Assembly: GCA_900766495.1 (NCBI GenBank)
Contig: CAAFVM010000032.1
Span: forward strand, 1 to 58,932
Length of the DNA: 58,932 nt
Reading direction: 5' to 3'
From: Clostridia bacterium
Lineage (GTDB): Bacteria > Bacillota > Clostridia > Christensenellales > Borkfalkiaceae
The notes under the pieces are model-generated. The model was not told the DNA's origin. It searched no databases and saw only the letters and a program-made list of their open reading frames with translations. Both the position numbers and the translations under genes were made by a program. Below, piece after piece: positions 43,060 through 52,503 of this stretch (position 1 is its first letter; every line of letters starts with the position of its first letter).

Positions 43060-44703
43060 TTAATCTTCAAGCGTGTTTATATACACGTTTTTATCGGGCG
43101 ACCACGAACCGCGAAGAATATATTTCGTCATAGAAGATTTGTTTTCGTCGGTTAAAACCGTGCCGTTCATACTCACGTTGTCTAAATAGAATTTGCCGAA
43201 ATGCGCGCCGTCGTTTTCAAGTTCTACCTCGGCAAGCCTGAACAGATAGCCCTCGGAATAGCCGCATTTAACGTTTTTAAAATAAATTTTATCTATAAGT
43301 TTGCCCTTTTGTTTAAGCTCGCAGTTAATAACGGCGGGGCAATAACTTCTGTAAATATCGATGTTTTCGAAATGCACGTCGGTAACCGATTCGTATCTGT
43401 CGCCAAGCTGAATGGCAAGCGCGCCCAAACGCGAATTCCAGTTGGATTGCGCGAAACCTACCGAGCAGTTTATGAATTTAACGTTTTCAACCGAGTGGTT
43501 GGTTTCCCAAATAACGCCGTAGCCTATGCCTTTATCCGTCCAGCAATCGTTGTTTTCGTACGTCACATTATACGTGCGCCCGCTTGTCGAGGTGGATTTG
43601 GTTTCCATAGCGTCGTCGCCGGTGCGAACAAAACATTCGGTAACCAAAGAATCCTGGCAGTCGGAAAGCATAATTCCGTCGGAATAAGTGCGGTAACCGA
43701 ACACCATCATGCGGGTAAGATTAACGTTTATGCAGTCGGTAAAGCAAACCGTCCAGCTGTTGGAGTTTATGCTTACAAGCCCGTCTACCGATATATTAGT
43801 AACCCCGGTAAAGTTGAACGCGCCTTTTATCGAGTTGTTGCCGCCCATGCACGCCGAAAAATCGACTATGCCGTGCCCGTAAAGTTTTATGTTTTCGCCG
43901 CCGCCCGCGCAAGTGATTGCGGAAAGACGAGCGCCGTCGCCGTTGGGGTTAACCTCTAAATACGCCCCGTCTTCGAGGTAAACGGTGGCGTTCGACGGAA
44001 TGCTTACGCTCTGAACGAGGTGGCGACCCTTTTTGAACACGTAAACCGTGTTTGCGTTTTTAAATTGAGTTTCGGCAAGTTCGTGTTCGCCCGCCGATAT
44101 TTCCTCTTTATTCCAGCCCTCGGGCACCGAAAAATTATCTTTTTCGTAAACGTAAAGGGTTAAGCCTTGCTCGCTTTCTTTATTGAACGCGAACGTGAAC
44201 GAGCCGAACGAATTAATTCTTGCGGTTAATTTTCCGCCCGAAATTTTGTTTTCGACGTTGCGCTTTTCGGGAAGAATTACGGCGGTTACGTTGTTTTTTG
44301 CCAAAGCCGCGCCTTTTTTCGCCGTGAGTTCCACCAACGCTTCGAAATTGCCGCTCGCGCTTTTTTCAATGTTTACCATTGCGAACGAGTGCGGGTTTTT
44401 GCCGCAACGCGTGGTGTAAACGGGAACCTCGGTTCCGCCTACTTTCAAAGTGTAATACGGGCAGACTATAACGCCGTTTTCGGTGGGTCCGTCGTTGCTC
44501 GAAGCTCCGTTGAGTTTCTGCGCGTCGTATTCGTCAATGTCGTCTACCTCGTTGATTCCGTCGAACGAAATAGCTTGCGCCGTGCAGTTTACGAGCGCAG
44601 GCTTTTCCCCGCCGTTTTCGTTGTTGTTTTTGCCGCAGGCGTTTAAAGAAAACGCCGCGAAACCTATTGAAGCGCACAACAAACCTATTAAAAGTTTTCT
44701 CAT
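43060..44703 (-). CDS. Beta-helix glycoside hydrolase-like lipoprotein (paralogue 3)
   Basis: A 547-residue lipoprotein (lipobox LNAC). An N-terminal beta-sandwich of ~200 residues precedes a right-handed beta-helix. The helix holds YSDGIMLSDC and RTGDDAME, the Asp positions expected of clan GH-N enzymes (GH28 polygalacturonases, GH49 dextranases). The 'beta-sandwich then VYVFKKGRH' layout recalls GH49. It is one of three tandem paralogues (43060-48173) with the same core. GGGAG precedes the start. Likely an extracellular endo- or exo-hydrolase of a plant or microbial polysaccharide; the substrate is unknown. Confidence 0.85.
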   Translation of the reverse strand: MRKLLIGLLCASIGFAAFSLNACGKNNNENGGEKPALVNCTAQAISFDGINEVDDIDEYDAQKLNGASSNDGPTENGVIVCPYYTLKVGGTEVPVYTTRCGKNPHSFAMVNIEKSASGNFEALVELTAKKGAALAKNNVTAVILPEKRNVENKISGGKLTARINSFGSFTFAFNKESEQGLTLYVYEKDNFSVPEGWNKEEISAGEHELAETQFKNANTVYVFKKGRHLVQSVSIPSNATVYLEDGAYLEVNPNGDGARLSAITCAGGGENIKLYGHGIVDFSACMGGNNSIKGAFNFTGVTNISVDGLVSINSNSWTVCFTDCINVNLTRMMVFGYRTYSDGIMLSDCQDSLVTECFVRTGDDAMETKSTSTSGRTYNVTYENNDCWTDKGIGYGVIWETNHSVENVKFINCSVGFAQSNWNSRLGALAIQLGDRYESVTDVHFENIDIYRSYCPAVINCELKQKGKLIDKIYFKNVKCGYSEGYLFRLAEVELENDGAHFGKFYLDNVSMNGTVLTDENKSSMTKYILRGSWSPDKNVYINTLED

Positions 44704-44758
44704 TTTTAATCTCCCGTTTATTTATACCTCGAGCGGATATTTTTTTATTTTCCGCCTT

Positions 44759-46468
44759 TTACTCGTCGCGCGTGTTGATTTTTATATTGTTTTTAGAAAA
44801 GGTTATTCCCTCGCCTATATTGAAGTTAGAATATTCAAGATAGTTGTCGGAATCGATTAAAGTTCCGCAATAGTTTATGTCGTCAAGGTAAACGGCTCCA
44901 ACTTTCACGTTGGAGGTAGTAACGCCGTCGCCGGTAAGCATAACCACGCTTAACATATATACGGGCAGATTTGTTTTCACCGCTTTTTTAACCGTAACGC
45001 CGCGCACGTAAATTTTTCTTATGGTGCCGCCCTCTACTTCGGTTTTCGCATTGTTGTAAATGCTTACCGTAGCGCAGGAAGTCTGATAAATTTCCATATT
45101 TTCGAACACAGCGTTTTCCCAAATAGCGTTTTTATCCGACCCCATCTGCATGGTTATGCAACCGAGATGTTCGCTCCACGAAGCCTGTGCGAAACCAACC
45201 GAGTTGTTGCGGAAAGTAACCCCTTTCACGTCGTGGCGCGATTCGTAAATGCAACCGTAAGCAATGCCCTTATCCGTCCACACGCAGTTGTTTTCGAAAA
45301 GCACGTTTTCGGTGTAACAGTCTTCCGCCGCAGACTGGCTGAACGCTTTGACTTCCGCCGCGTCGTCGCCGGTTCTTATAAAGCAATCGGTAGCGGTGGC
45401 GTTTTTGCAGTCGGATAACATTATGCCGTCGGAGAAAGTGCGGTAAGAAAAGAACATACAGCGCGAAACTTTAACGTCGTTGCCGAGCGTTACGCACATA
45501 GTCCAGTTGTTCGAGTTTACGCTTATAAGTCCCTCGAGTTCGAAATTTTGTACGCCTGTAAACGAATAGGCGCCTTTTGTTTTGGCTTCGCCGCCCATAC
45601 ATTTAGAAAAGTCTACTATGGCTCTGCCTAATATTTTGGAATTGCTGCCCGAACCCGAAAACACCGAAAGGTAATCGCTTTCGCCGCTTTCGTAAGCGCG
45701 CAGATAGCAACCGCGTTCGAAATAAATAATACTGTCGGACGGAAGATTTATCGACGTTACGTCGTAAACGCCCGCTTTAAACAGATAAAAAGTGTTGCCG
45801 TTTTTTAAGTTGGTTTGTTCCGCGGTATATTCGCCCGGTTGCAACGTCACGGTTTCGTACCCCGCGGGAACCTGCGGCTTGCTTTCGGGCGCAAGATACA
45901 GCGTAACCGCCTGTTCGGGCGCGGCGTCGTAAACGAAAGTATAACTGCCGTAACCGCTTATTTTCGCGGTGGCTTTTTTGCCGGAAAGAGTAGCTTTTAT
46001 GCCCGATTTTTCGGGAAGAATGGTTACAGAATTTTTGCTGTCGGTTCCTTTGTAAGTAACCTCGGCGGTAACGGTAAAATCGCCACTCGCGCCTACGCCA
46101 GCCCAGGCGAACGAATGAACGCCCTTGCCGCAACGCGCCGTATAAACCGGCACGTTCACGCCGTTCACGGTTATTTCGTGCCCAACGCTTTTAACAAATC
46201 CGTAATCGAGTTTGCCGTCGTGGCTGACGGTGTTTCTGCCCGCTACGTCGAGCGTTTCGTCGAAAAATTCCTCCATATCCGCGCGCTCGTTAACCTCGGA
46301 ATAAGAAACGGGGTAAACCTTTACCGCGGCGGGAGTATCGCCTCCGCCCGAAGAACCCGAATTATTGCCCGACGAGCCTGACGAACCCGACGAAGAAGAG
46401 CATCCCGCGCCGCCTATGCAAGCGCAGGCAAGAACCAACGAAATTAAAATGCCAAGCAGTTTTTTCAT
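44759..46468 (-). CDS. Beta-helix glycoside hydrolase-like lipoprotein (paralogue 2)
   Basis: A 569-residue paralogue of its two neighbours. It has a lipoprotein signal with lipobox GAGC and a long Ser/Gly/Asn linker. The beta-sandwich and beta-helix layout is the same, and the active-site-like segments are FSDGIMLSDC and RTGDDAAEVK, with VWTDKGIAYGCIYESRHD as a shared downstream block. AGAGG lies upstream of the start, 13 bases after paralogue 1 ends, so the two are co-transcribed. Differences lie mainly outside the core, which suggests distinct bond or substrate preferences rather than simple redundancy. Confidence 0.85.
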   Translation of the reverse strand: MKKLLGILISLVLACACIGGAGCSSSSGSSGSSGNNSGSSGGGDTPAAVKVYPVSYSEVNERADMEEFFDETLDVAGRNTVSHDGKLDYGFVKSVGHEITVNGVNVPVYTARCGKGVHSFAWAGVGASGDFTVTAEVTYKGTDSKNSVTILPEKSGIKATLSGKKATAKISGYGSYTFVYDAAPEQAVTLYLAPESKPQVPAGYETVTLQPGEYTAEQTNLKNGNTFYLFKAGVYDVTSINLPSDSIIYFERGCYLRAYESGESDYLSVFSGSGSNSKILGRAIVDFSKCMGGEAKTKGAYSFTGVQNFELEGLISVNSNNWTMCVTLGNDVKVSRCMFFSYRTFSDGIMLSDCKNATATDCFIRTGDDAAEVKAFSQSAAEDCYTENVLFENNCVWTDKGIAYGCIYESRHDVKGVTFRNNSVGFAQASWSEHLGCITMQMGSDKNAIWENAVFENMEIYQTSCATVSIYNNAKTEVEGGTIRKIYVRGVTVKKAVKTNLPVYMLSVVMLTGDGVTTSNVKVGAVYLDDINYCGTLIDSDNYLEYSNFNIGEGITFSKNNIKINTRDE

Positions 46469-46481
46469 AAAAAATATCCTC

Positions 46482-48173
46482 TTATTCTTCCTCGCCCAAA
46501 GTGTTTAAGCGCAGGTATTTATCGAAGTTATAACCGCCCGAAACGTTGTCAAGCACATAGCCCGTGGTTCTGCGGTTAAGTTCGGTGAGAATAGTGCCGT
46601 TAGAAACAATATTATCGAGGTAAAGCGTGCCTATAAAGCAGTTTTCGCTGTCGTAAGTGCGCAAATTGAGGAACGCGCCGTAGTTGCGCCTTGCGGTTAT
46701 GTTCTCGAAATAAATATTTTTAACGTTGCCCCAGCCCTCGCCTCTGCCGCCGCTTCCACCTATGTAAACGTTTAAAATAGCGGGGTTAGCCGAGTAGTAA
46801 ATTTCAATATCTTTAAAATAAATGTTTTCCATCACGGCGCCCTTTCTGTTGCCCATTTGAACAACGCAGGAACCGAGGTGATTGCTCCACGTGCCGAGCG
46901 CGAAGCCGACCGAATTGTTTTCGAAACGCACGTTGCGGGTATCGTGGCTCGATTCGTAAATGCAACCGTAAGCCACGGCTTTATCCGTCCAGGCGGCGTT
47001 GTTTCTGAAAAGCACGTTGTCGGTAAGCCCCGAATAGGTAGTGGATTTTGTTTCGAAAGCGTCGTCGCCGGTGCGAATGAAACTGTCTTCCACAATAGCG
47101 TTTTTGCAGTCGGAAAGCATAACGCCGTCGGCATAAACGCGGTAGGCAAAAAACATTAAATCTTTAATATTCACGCCCTCGCAATCGTTTAAGCAAAGAG
47201 TCCAGGTTTGCGAGTTTATAACCGACAAGCCCGAAACGCTTATATCGTCGCACGCGGTAAACGAAATTCCGCCTTTGTTGTTATAATACCCGTCGGGAAC
47301 TTCGCCGCCGCAGCAGGCGGAATAGTCAATAAGTCCCCTGCCCGCCACCGTAATTCCGTTTGCCGAAGAAGCCGAAAGCGGACTGTTCGTTTTTCCGGGC
47401 ATTACTTTAAGATAAGCGCCGCGCTGAAAATACAGAATGGAATTTTCGGGCAAGCTTATACCGTAAATTTGATAATTGCCCGCTTTAAAGTAATAAACTT
47501 CGCCCGCGGTTTTGAATTTAAGCTCGTCGGCTTTATCTCCCGTGTAATCGTCGGGTTCGATATAGTTAACGTTTTTCTCGCCGAACAAAGCAGCCTCGTC
47601 TTCTTGGGGTTTAACCATTAAAGTAAGCGCTTCGGCGGGGCTTAAATTGAACGCGAACGAATAGCTGCCGTAATTTTTAATGGTGGCTTTCACGGTTTTT
47701 TGATTGATTGTAGCTTTAACTCCCGCGCTTTCGGGCAGAACGGCAACCGACGGCTCGCGGTCGTAAGTCTTTTTGAATACGGTTGAAAGCGCTGTTCCAG
47801 TAATTTCGGTTTGCAGAGCAAAGCCTTTTGACGAATCGGTAACGGCTACGTCGATATAAGCGAACGAATGCACGCCGCCCGCCGAGCGAGTGGCATACAC
47901 AGGCACGGTTTCGCCGTTTATTTTAAGCGTGTAGTGCGGCGAGACTATAACCCCGTTTTCGTCGGGCAGGTTTGTGGTAACGTCGCTTTCGTATTCGGAT
48001 ATTTCGTCAGCCGAATTAAGCGAGGCAAGCCCCGTATATTCAGCATATTTGATTGTGCAGTTATTGTCCACTTTGTCGCCCTCGTTGTTGTTTTTAGTTC
48101 CGCAAGCAGTAGTAATCGAACCGAAAGCGAGCGCGGCGCATATGCAAACCGCAAGCAAACTCGTTTTTTTCAT
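46482..48173 (-). CDS. Beta-helix glycoside hydrolase-like lipoprotein (paralogue 1)
   Basis: A 563-residue member of the tandem triplet and the one nearest the permease genes. Its lipobox is TTAC. The core again shows YADGVMLSDC, RTGDDAFETK and AWTDKAVAYGCIYESSHD. It starts 24 bases after the downstream permease gene ends, with GGCGGAA as ribosome binding site. The conserved Asp residues suggest all three copies are catalytic. Binding-only function cannot be excluded without structure comparison. Confidence 0.85.
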   Translation of the reverse strand: MKKTSLLAVCICAALAFGSITTACGTKNNNEGDKVDNNCTIKYAEYTGLASLNSADEISEYESDVTTNLPDENGVIVSPHYTLKINGETVPVYATRSAGGVHSFAYIDVAVTDSSKGFALQTEITGTALSTVFKKTYDREPSVAVLPESAGVKATINQKTVKATIKNYGSYSFAFNLSPAEALTLMVKPQEDEAALFGEKNVNYIEPDDYTGDKADELKFKTAGEVYYFKAGNYQIYGISLPENSILYFQRGAYLKVMPGKTNSPLSASSANGITVAGRGLIDYSACCGGEVPDGYYNNKGGISFTACDDISVSGLSVINSQTWTLCLNDCEGVNIKDLMFFAYRVYADGVMLSDCKNAIVEDSFIRTGDDAFETKSTTYSGLTDNVLFRNNAAWTDKAVAYGCIYESSHDTRNVRFENNSVGFALGTWSNHLGSCVVQMGNRKGAVMENIYFKDIEIYYSANPAILNVYIGGSGGRGEGWGNVKNIYFENITARRNYGAFLNLRTYDSENCFIGTLYLDNIVSNGTILTELNRRTTGYVLDNVSGGYNFDKYLRLNTLGEEE

Positions 48174-48197
48174 CTTATTTTCCGCCTTTTTATATTT

Positions 48198-49121
48198 TTA
48201 ACCCTTAACGCCGCCTATCATAACGCCTTTAACGAAGTATTTCTGCATAAAGGGGTATATGATAAGAACGGGGGCAATGGCTATCATTATCATAGCCGCG
48301 TCGCGCCCGCGAGAGAACAGTTTCTCGCCGTTTATCTGGGCGCCCGGGTCTACCGACGGAGAGCCGTCGGCTTTAACCAGAGTGTTTCTTAACGTGTATG
48401 CCAAAGGATACAAATCTTCGCGAGTGGTAAGGAAGAAACTGGGCCAGTACCAGTCGTCCCACTTACCCACAAGATACCAAAGCATTATGGTTGCTATGCC
48501 TGCGCGCGAAAGAGGAACCACGAATTGCAGTAATATTCTGAATTCGCTTGCGCCCTCTATACGGCAGGATTCTATAATACTGTCGGGCACCTGAATGAAG
48601 AAGTTGCGCAGCAGTATCATATTGAACGTGTTTATGCCGAACGGGATTATCAAACACCAGATGTTGTTCATTCCCACGGTGCCTTTAACCGTTAAATAGA
48701 ACGGAACCAAGCCGCCGCCGAAGAACATAGTTATAATAATTAAAGTAAAGAAAAATTTAAGCCCGGGAACGTCGCGCCTCGTGAACGCATACGCGCCGAA
48801 GCAGGTAAGAGCCATGGAATAAGCCGTGCCTACAATGGTTATGAACAACGACACCAAAAACGCGTTGCCCACTCGGTTTTGCGCGAATATGAATTTATAA
48901 GCTTCAATATTGAAATCGCGCGGAATAACCATTATGTTTGCGTTTAAATAGTCGGCTTTGGAAGATACCGACATAAGCGCTTCGTAAAGCACGGGAAACA
49001 AACAGCACAATCCGAACAAAGTTAAAAACGTGTAGTTAATAACGTCGAAGATTATTTCGCCCGCTGAACGTTTAATTCTGATTTTTGCGTGGGGTACTTT
49101 CGCCCTTTTTACTATAGCCAT
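48198..49121 (-). CDS. CUT1 sugar ABC permease (LplC/YtcP-like)
   Basis: A 307-residue inner-membrane permease with about six segments. The EAA loop that docks to the ATPase is ESCRIEGASEFRILLQFVVPLS. It resembles the LplC/YtcP partner of oligosaccharide importers for pectin-type saccharides. GGGAGG precedes the start, 15 bases after the partner permease stops. The cognate ATPase is absent from the locus, so a shared MsmK-type ATPase encoded elsewhere is likely. Confidence 0.92.
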   Translation of the reverse strand: MAIVKRAKVPHAKIRIKRSAGEIIFDVINYTFLTLFGLCCLFPVLYEALMSVSSKADYLNANIMVIPRDFNIEAYKFIFAQNRVGNAFLVSLFITIVGTAYSMALTCFGAYAFTRRDVPGLKFFFTLIIITMFFGGGLVPFYLTVKGTVGMNNIWCLIIPFGINTFNMILLRNFFIQVPDSIIESCRIEGASEFRILLQFVVPLSRAGIATIMLWYLVGKWDDWYWPSFFLTTREDLYPLAYTLRNTLVKADGSPSVDPGAQINGEKLFSRGRDAAMIMIAIAPVLIIYPFMQKYFVKGVMIGGVKG

Positions 49122-49136
49122 TTTCAGCGCCCTCCC

Positions 49137-50114
49137 TTAATCGAGCGAATACATACTGTATCCGTTAATGCGTTTGGTTAAAAAGTTGCCCGTCATAAGC
49201 AAAATAAAGTTAATAACCGTTTTGAACAAGCCCACCGCGGTGGAGTATTCGAACTTGCCGTCAAGACCGGTTTTGTAAACGAACGTATCTATAATTTCGC
49301 CTACGTCGAGAATTGTGTCGTTATATAAGTTATAAACCGAATCGAAACCCGCGTTCATAAGGTTGCCTATCTGCATAATAAGCATAACCGTTATAAGCGG
49401 CAACATGCTGGGAAGAGTTATGTACCACACCTGTCCGAAACGCTTGCAGCCGTCTATAGTGGCGGCTTCGTATAAGCAAGGGTCGATGCCCGATATTCCG
49501 GCAAGATATATTACGGTTCCCCAACCTACGCCTTTCCATAGTTCCGATAGAATTAATATGGCGTAAAAGCTTTGCGATTGCAACAAAAACGGTATTCGTT
49601 CAAGCCCGAGCGCCGCGCGGATATTGTTGAAAAGTCCGTCGTCGTTGGCAAGGAATTGCTTAACCAAACCGCCTATTACAACCCACGAAAGAAAGTAAGG
49701 CAAATATACCATCCACTGCAACGTTTTGCGGTATGCGGGAATGCGTACCTCGTTTAAAAGCAAAGCGAGCAATATGGGTGCGGGAAAGCAGAACACAAGC
49801 TTTAATCCGCTTATTATAAGCGTATTTTTTAAAGCGCGAACCGCGTCGGGACGGGTGAAAAAGCGTTCGAACCATTTCCAGCCAACGCTTTCGCTGCCTA
49901 ATATGCCGTAATCGGGAACGTAATCTTTCCAGGCAATGGCAATGCCATACATAGGCACGTAGCTGAAAATAATGTAAAACGCCATAACCGGCAAAAGCAT
50001 TAAATATATTTGCCTGTTGCGCTTTATTTTTTGCCACAGCTTTCCTTTCTTTTTAGGATTTACGACGTTCCCGCTGTTTATTTCAACGTTCGCGCCGCCT
50101 GCTTTGTTCGCCAT
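49137..50114 (-). CDS. CUT1 sugar ABC permease (LplB/YteP-like)
   Basis: A 325-residue membrane permease, first of the pair. The EAA loop is YEAATIDGCKRFGQVWYITLPS. A basic cytoplasmic N-terminus of about 35 residues leads into the first segment. GGAGG sits 5 to 6 bases before the ATG. A 598-base repeat-filled gap separates it from the LamG gene upstream, so this half of the locus may have its own promoter. A TTAAACG/CGTTTAA palindrome (50197-50216) lies 80 bases upstream. Confidence 0.92.
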   Translation of the reverse strand: MANKAGGANVEINSGNVVNPKKKGKLWQKIKRNRQIYLMLLPVMAFYIIFSYVPMYGIAIAWKDYVPDYGILGSESVGWKWFERFFTRPDAVRALKNTLIISGLKLVFCFPAPILLALLLNEVRIPAYRKTLQWMVYLPYFLSWVVIGGLVKQFLANDDGLFNNIRAALGLERIPFLLQSQSFYAILILSELWKGVGWGTVIYLAGISGIDPCLYEAATIDGCKRFGQVWYITLPSMLPLITVMLIMQIGNLMNAGFDSVYNLYNDTILDVGEIIDTFVYKTGLDGKFEYSTAVGLFKTVINFILLMTGNFLTKRINGYSMYSLD

Positions 50115-50196
50115 ATTTCCTCCGTTTTTCGGGTTCGGCGTTTTGTCGCTTTATTCCGAATTTTTGGTTTTAGTCGTTTTGTGTGTTATATGTTAA

Positions 50197-50216
50197 TTAA
50201 ACGTTTTTTCGTTTAA
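50197..50216. promoter_or_regulatory. Palindrome upstream of the permease genes
   Basis: TTAAACG (50197-50203) and CGTTTAA (50210-50216) are perfect arms around six T. It could be a regulator site or RNA hairpin. No clear promoter boxes were fixed beside it. Confidence 0.4.
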
Positions 50217-50219
50217 AGT

Positions 50220-50660
50220 ATTTTCTGTTTTTTTCTAATTCCCCGCGTTTTTTTCTTCTTCCCCGCGGCAGGGTTGAGCGGGTGGTTAAGTTTTTCTCCG
50301 CGAGGGTTAAGTTTCGCCGTAATCAAGCAACGCTTCCGCGAGATGTTTCGACTGCGCTTCGCTTGCTCAACATGACAGAAAACTTTTTGGTTTTGTGCCG
50401 TTAATCGACTTATACGCAAGTTTTCTGTTCTTTTATTATCCTCGGCAAATTTATGAGAGCATTTAGTATTTTGTTTAATGACGTGTTTTTTTGTTTGTAG
50501 GGGCGACCAGTGGTCGCCCGCCTCGCTCTTTCATTCCGAGCGGCGGGGTTGCCTCACTATACCCTGTCATTCCGAGCGTAGTCGAGGAATCTCGTGGAAA
50601 CGAACCGCTCGGCTTTTTCTTTCTTCTTTTCCGCGACAGGTAAATGCAAAAAAATAAAAA
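50220..50660. repeat. Intergenic repeat island 4
   Basis: No gene is seen. R4 boxes lie at 50253-50270 and 50617-50640, CTCCGCGAGGG at about 50296, an R2 copy with an enlarged loop at 50321-50377, a motif hairpin at 50375-50428, the R3 palindrome at 50498-50521, and R1 at 50564-50603 with a partial copy at 50531. It splits the glycan locus between the LamG gene and the permeases. Confidence 0.85.
50375..50432. terminator. Hairpin/terminator carrying the motif
   Basis: ACAGAAAACTT (50375-50385) pairs perfectly with AAGTTTTCTGT (50418-50428), followed by a T-rich tail on the plus strand. The loop holds GTGCCGTTAATCGACTTATA (50395-50414), the best copy of the recurring motif. Confidence 0.7.
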
Positions 50661-50712
50661 ACTTGCTTTTTCGGGAAAGGCGGTTGCCCGCCTATCCCTG
50701 AAAGCATAATTA

Positions 50713-52431
50713 TCAGTCTTCTTTTTTCTTTCTTGCAAGAGTGTAAACAGCCGCAACGCCCATAAGCATCGCAACGCCGCCTATACCCGCAACCGAGCTT
50801 TTGCAGCCGCCCTTGTTTCCGCCGTTGTCGGTAGAACCAGAGCCGCTGTTGCCGCCGATTTTTACGTATTTAGCGTAAAGAGTGATGTTTGCGGGATTGT
50901 TATAATCGAGCGCTTCAACCTTTTTATCGGCAGAGAACGACGCGTCGGAATACCAACCCTCGAAAGTATAACCTTCTTTTTCGGGCGCGGTTTTCATTGC
51001 TTCGTTGCCGCCGTAGGTATATTTGCTGGTGCCTAGGCTGTTGTCGCCGTCTTTATAGGTTACGGTGAATTTTTTAGCCGCAGCCGCTATATCGATATAA
51101 GCGCCGCCCTTTATTTCAACGTAGTAAATGCCGTCTTCGTCAGTCCACGAAATGTCGTTATACAAAACGTCGTTTACGGTTACATACTGATTTACGGGGG
51201 TTACTTTGAACGCAACTTCGTATTTTCCGCTATTAACCGCGGTGCCGGGAACGTAAGCTTCGTCGTTAAGCGTAATGTCGGTTACGGTTACAAGGCTTGA
51301 ATCGTAGTTGATTTTTACGGTGTAAGAATAATCTACCGAAAGTTCTTTGCATTCGGGGTTAGCGTATGCGCTTTGAATATAGCCGTTTATTTTGCCGTTC
51401 TTTTCATACCAGAACACTTTGGTATTTTTTTCTTTACCGTCGGAATAATTTACCTTAACGCTTTGCGGCAAAGTTTCGTTCATTATTTTATCGAGGTTGT
51501 TAACGTCGGTAACTTGCAAATCGAGAGCGGAAGTATCTATTTCGGCTATGGATGTTACGTATTTCTGTCCGTCTTCAATAACGGCGTCTTCACCGTTGAA
51601 CACTTTGGCAACGTTGGTAGCCGAAAGCGCGGTATCGTAAACCACGCAACGCTTAACGTCGGCGGTGGCGAACATAGTAGCGGCGTTACCGTCGTATTCG
51701 GCTTGCCCGCCTATGCAGAAAGTGTAAGCCTGGTCGGGGTAACTTAAAAGCACGTCGTCCATTTCGATGGTGTTTACCAAAGTGCCGTTTTCGTAAATGT
51801 AAACTTTGTCTTCTTCGGCATTGCCAACAACCATAACTTTCGTCCAGTCGTTGGTGTCGATGCTTGATGTCCACATTTTGCCCTGCAACCAGTTAAATTT
51901 CTCGTCTGCAGTGGCGCCCTGCGCTATTTGCTGGTTGAATACCTGATATTCGATGCCGCCTTTCCAAGGGGTTATGCCGAACGCGTTGTTATACTTGCCG
52001 GTCATAAGCAGATAGTGGTCGCCCATCCAAGGCGCGTTGTCGCGGCGGAATTCGATTTCGATGGTGTAAGATTCCCTTAACATATCGGAAAAATCTTTTT
52101 TACCGCGAACGGCGGGCGCGTAAAGTATGCCGCCTTTGCCGGTAGATTTTCCCTCCGAATCGCGCATGGAATCGAGCGACAGATATTTAACTCCGCCCTC
52201 TTCCTTAATCTGCAAGCATTCGGGCGAACCCATGGTTTTGGCTACAAGGTCGTAACCGTTACCCGAGGTATCTTTGCCGGGTTTGCTTGCGTCCTGAAAT
52301 TCGTAAAGAGCGAACGGTTTAATAACGGTTGCAGCCGCTTCGTCCGCACTTACGCCGTAAGCGGGCGCAGCGAACGCAACAGTGCTTGCCGCCATTATTC
52401 CCGCAAGAGCCAATCCGAAAAATTTCTTCAT
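50713..52431 (-). CDS. Secreted LamG-domain surface protein with Cys-SS C-terminal anchor
   Basis: A 572-residue exported protein. A signal peptide (about 1-29) precedes a LamG/concanavalin-like lectin domain (about 40-285; opening ALYEFQDASKPGKDTSGNG). An Ig-like module follows, then an InlB-type repeat (FTVTYKDGDN ... FEGWYSD ... LYAKYV), a Gly/Ser linker, and a C-terminal CKSSV + hydrophobic segment + ARKKKED. That tail resembles Cys-containing sorting signals. It shares N-terminal repeat and tail with the 963-residue protein at 54495. Likely a glycan-binding surface protein. AGGAG precedes the start. Confidence 0.88.
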   Translation of the reverse strand: MKKFFGLALAGIMAASTVAFAAPAYGVSADEAAATVIKPFALYEFQDASKPGKDTSGNGYDLVAKTMGSPECLQIKEEGGVKYLSLDSMRDSEGKSTGKGGILYAPAVRGKKDFSDMLRESYTIEIEFRRDNAPWMGDHYLLMTGKYNNAFGITPWKGGIEYQVFNQQIAQGATADEKFNWLQGKMWTSSIDTNDWTKVMVVGNAEEDKVYIYENGTLVNTIEMDDVLLSYPDQAYTFCIGGQAEYDGNAATMFATADVKRCVVYDTALSATNVAKVFNGEDAVIEDGQKYVTSIAEIDTSALDLQVTDVNNLDKIMNETLPQSVKVNYSDGKEKNTKVFWYEKNGKINGYIQSAYANPECKELSVDYSYTVKINYDSSLVTVTDITLNDEAYVPGTAVNSGKYEVAFKVTPVNQYVTVNDVLYNDISWTDEDGIYYVEIKGGAYIDIAAAAKKFTVTYKDGDNSLGTSKYTYGGNEAMKTAPEKEGYTFEGWYSDASFSADKKVEALDYNNPANITLYAKYVKIGGNSGSGSTDNGGNKGGCKSSVAGIGGVAMLMGVAAVYTLARKKKED

Positions 52432-52503
52432 AATTTTCTCCTTATATTTTTGCTTTTCCTCCCGCCTTTAAATAATTTGACGGGCGGTTGCATTTTTTAC
52501 CTT

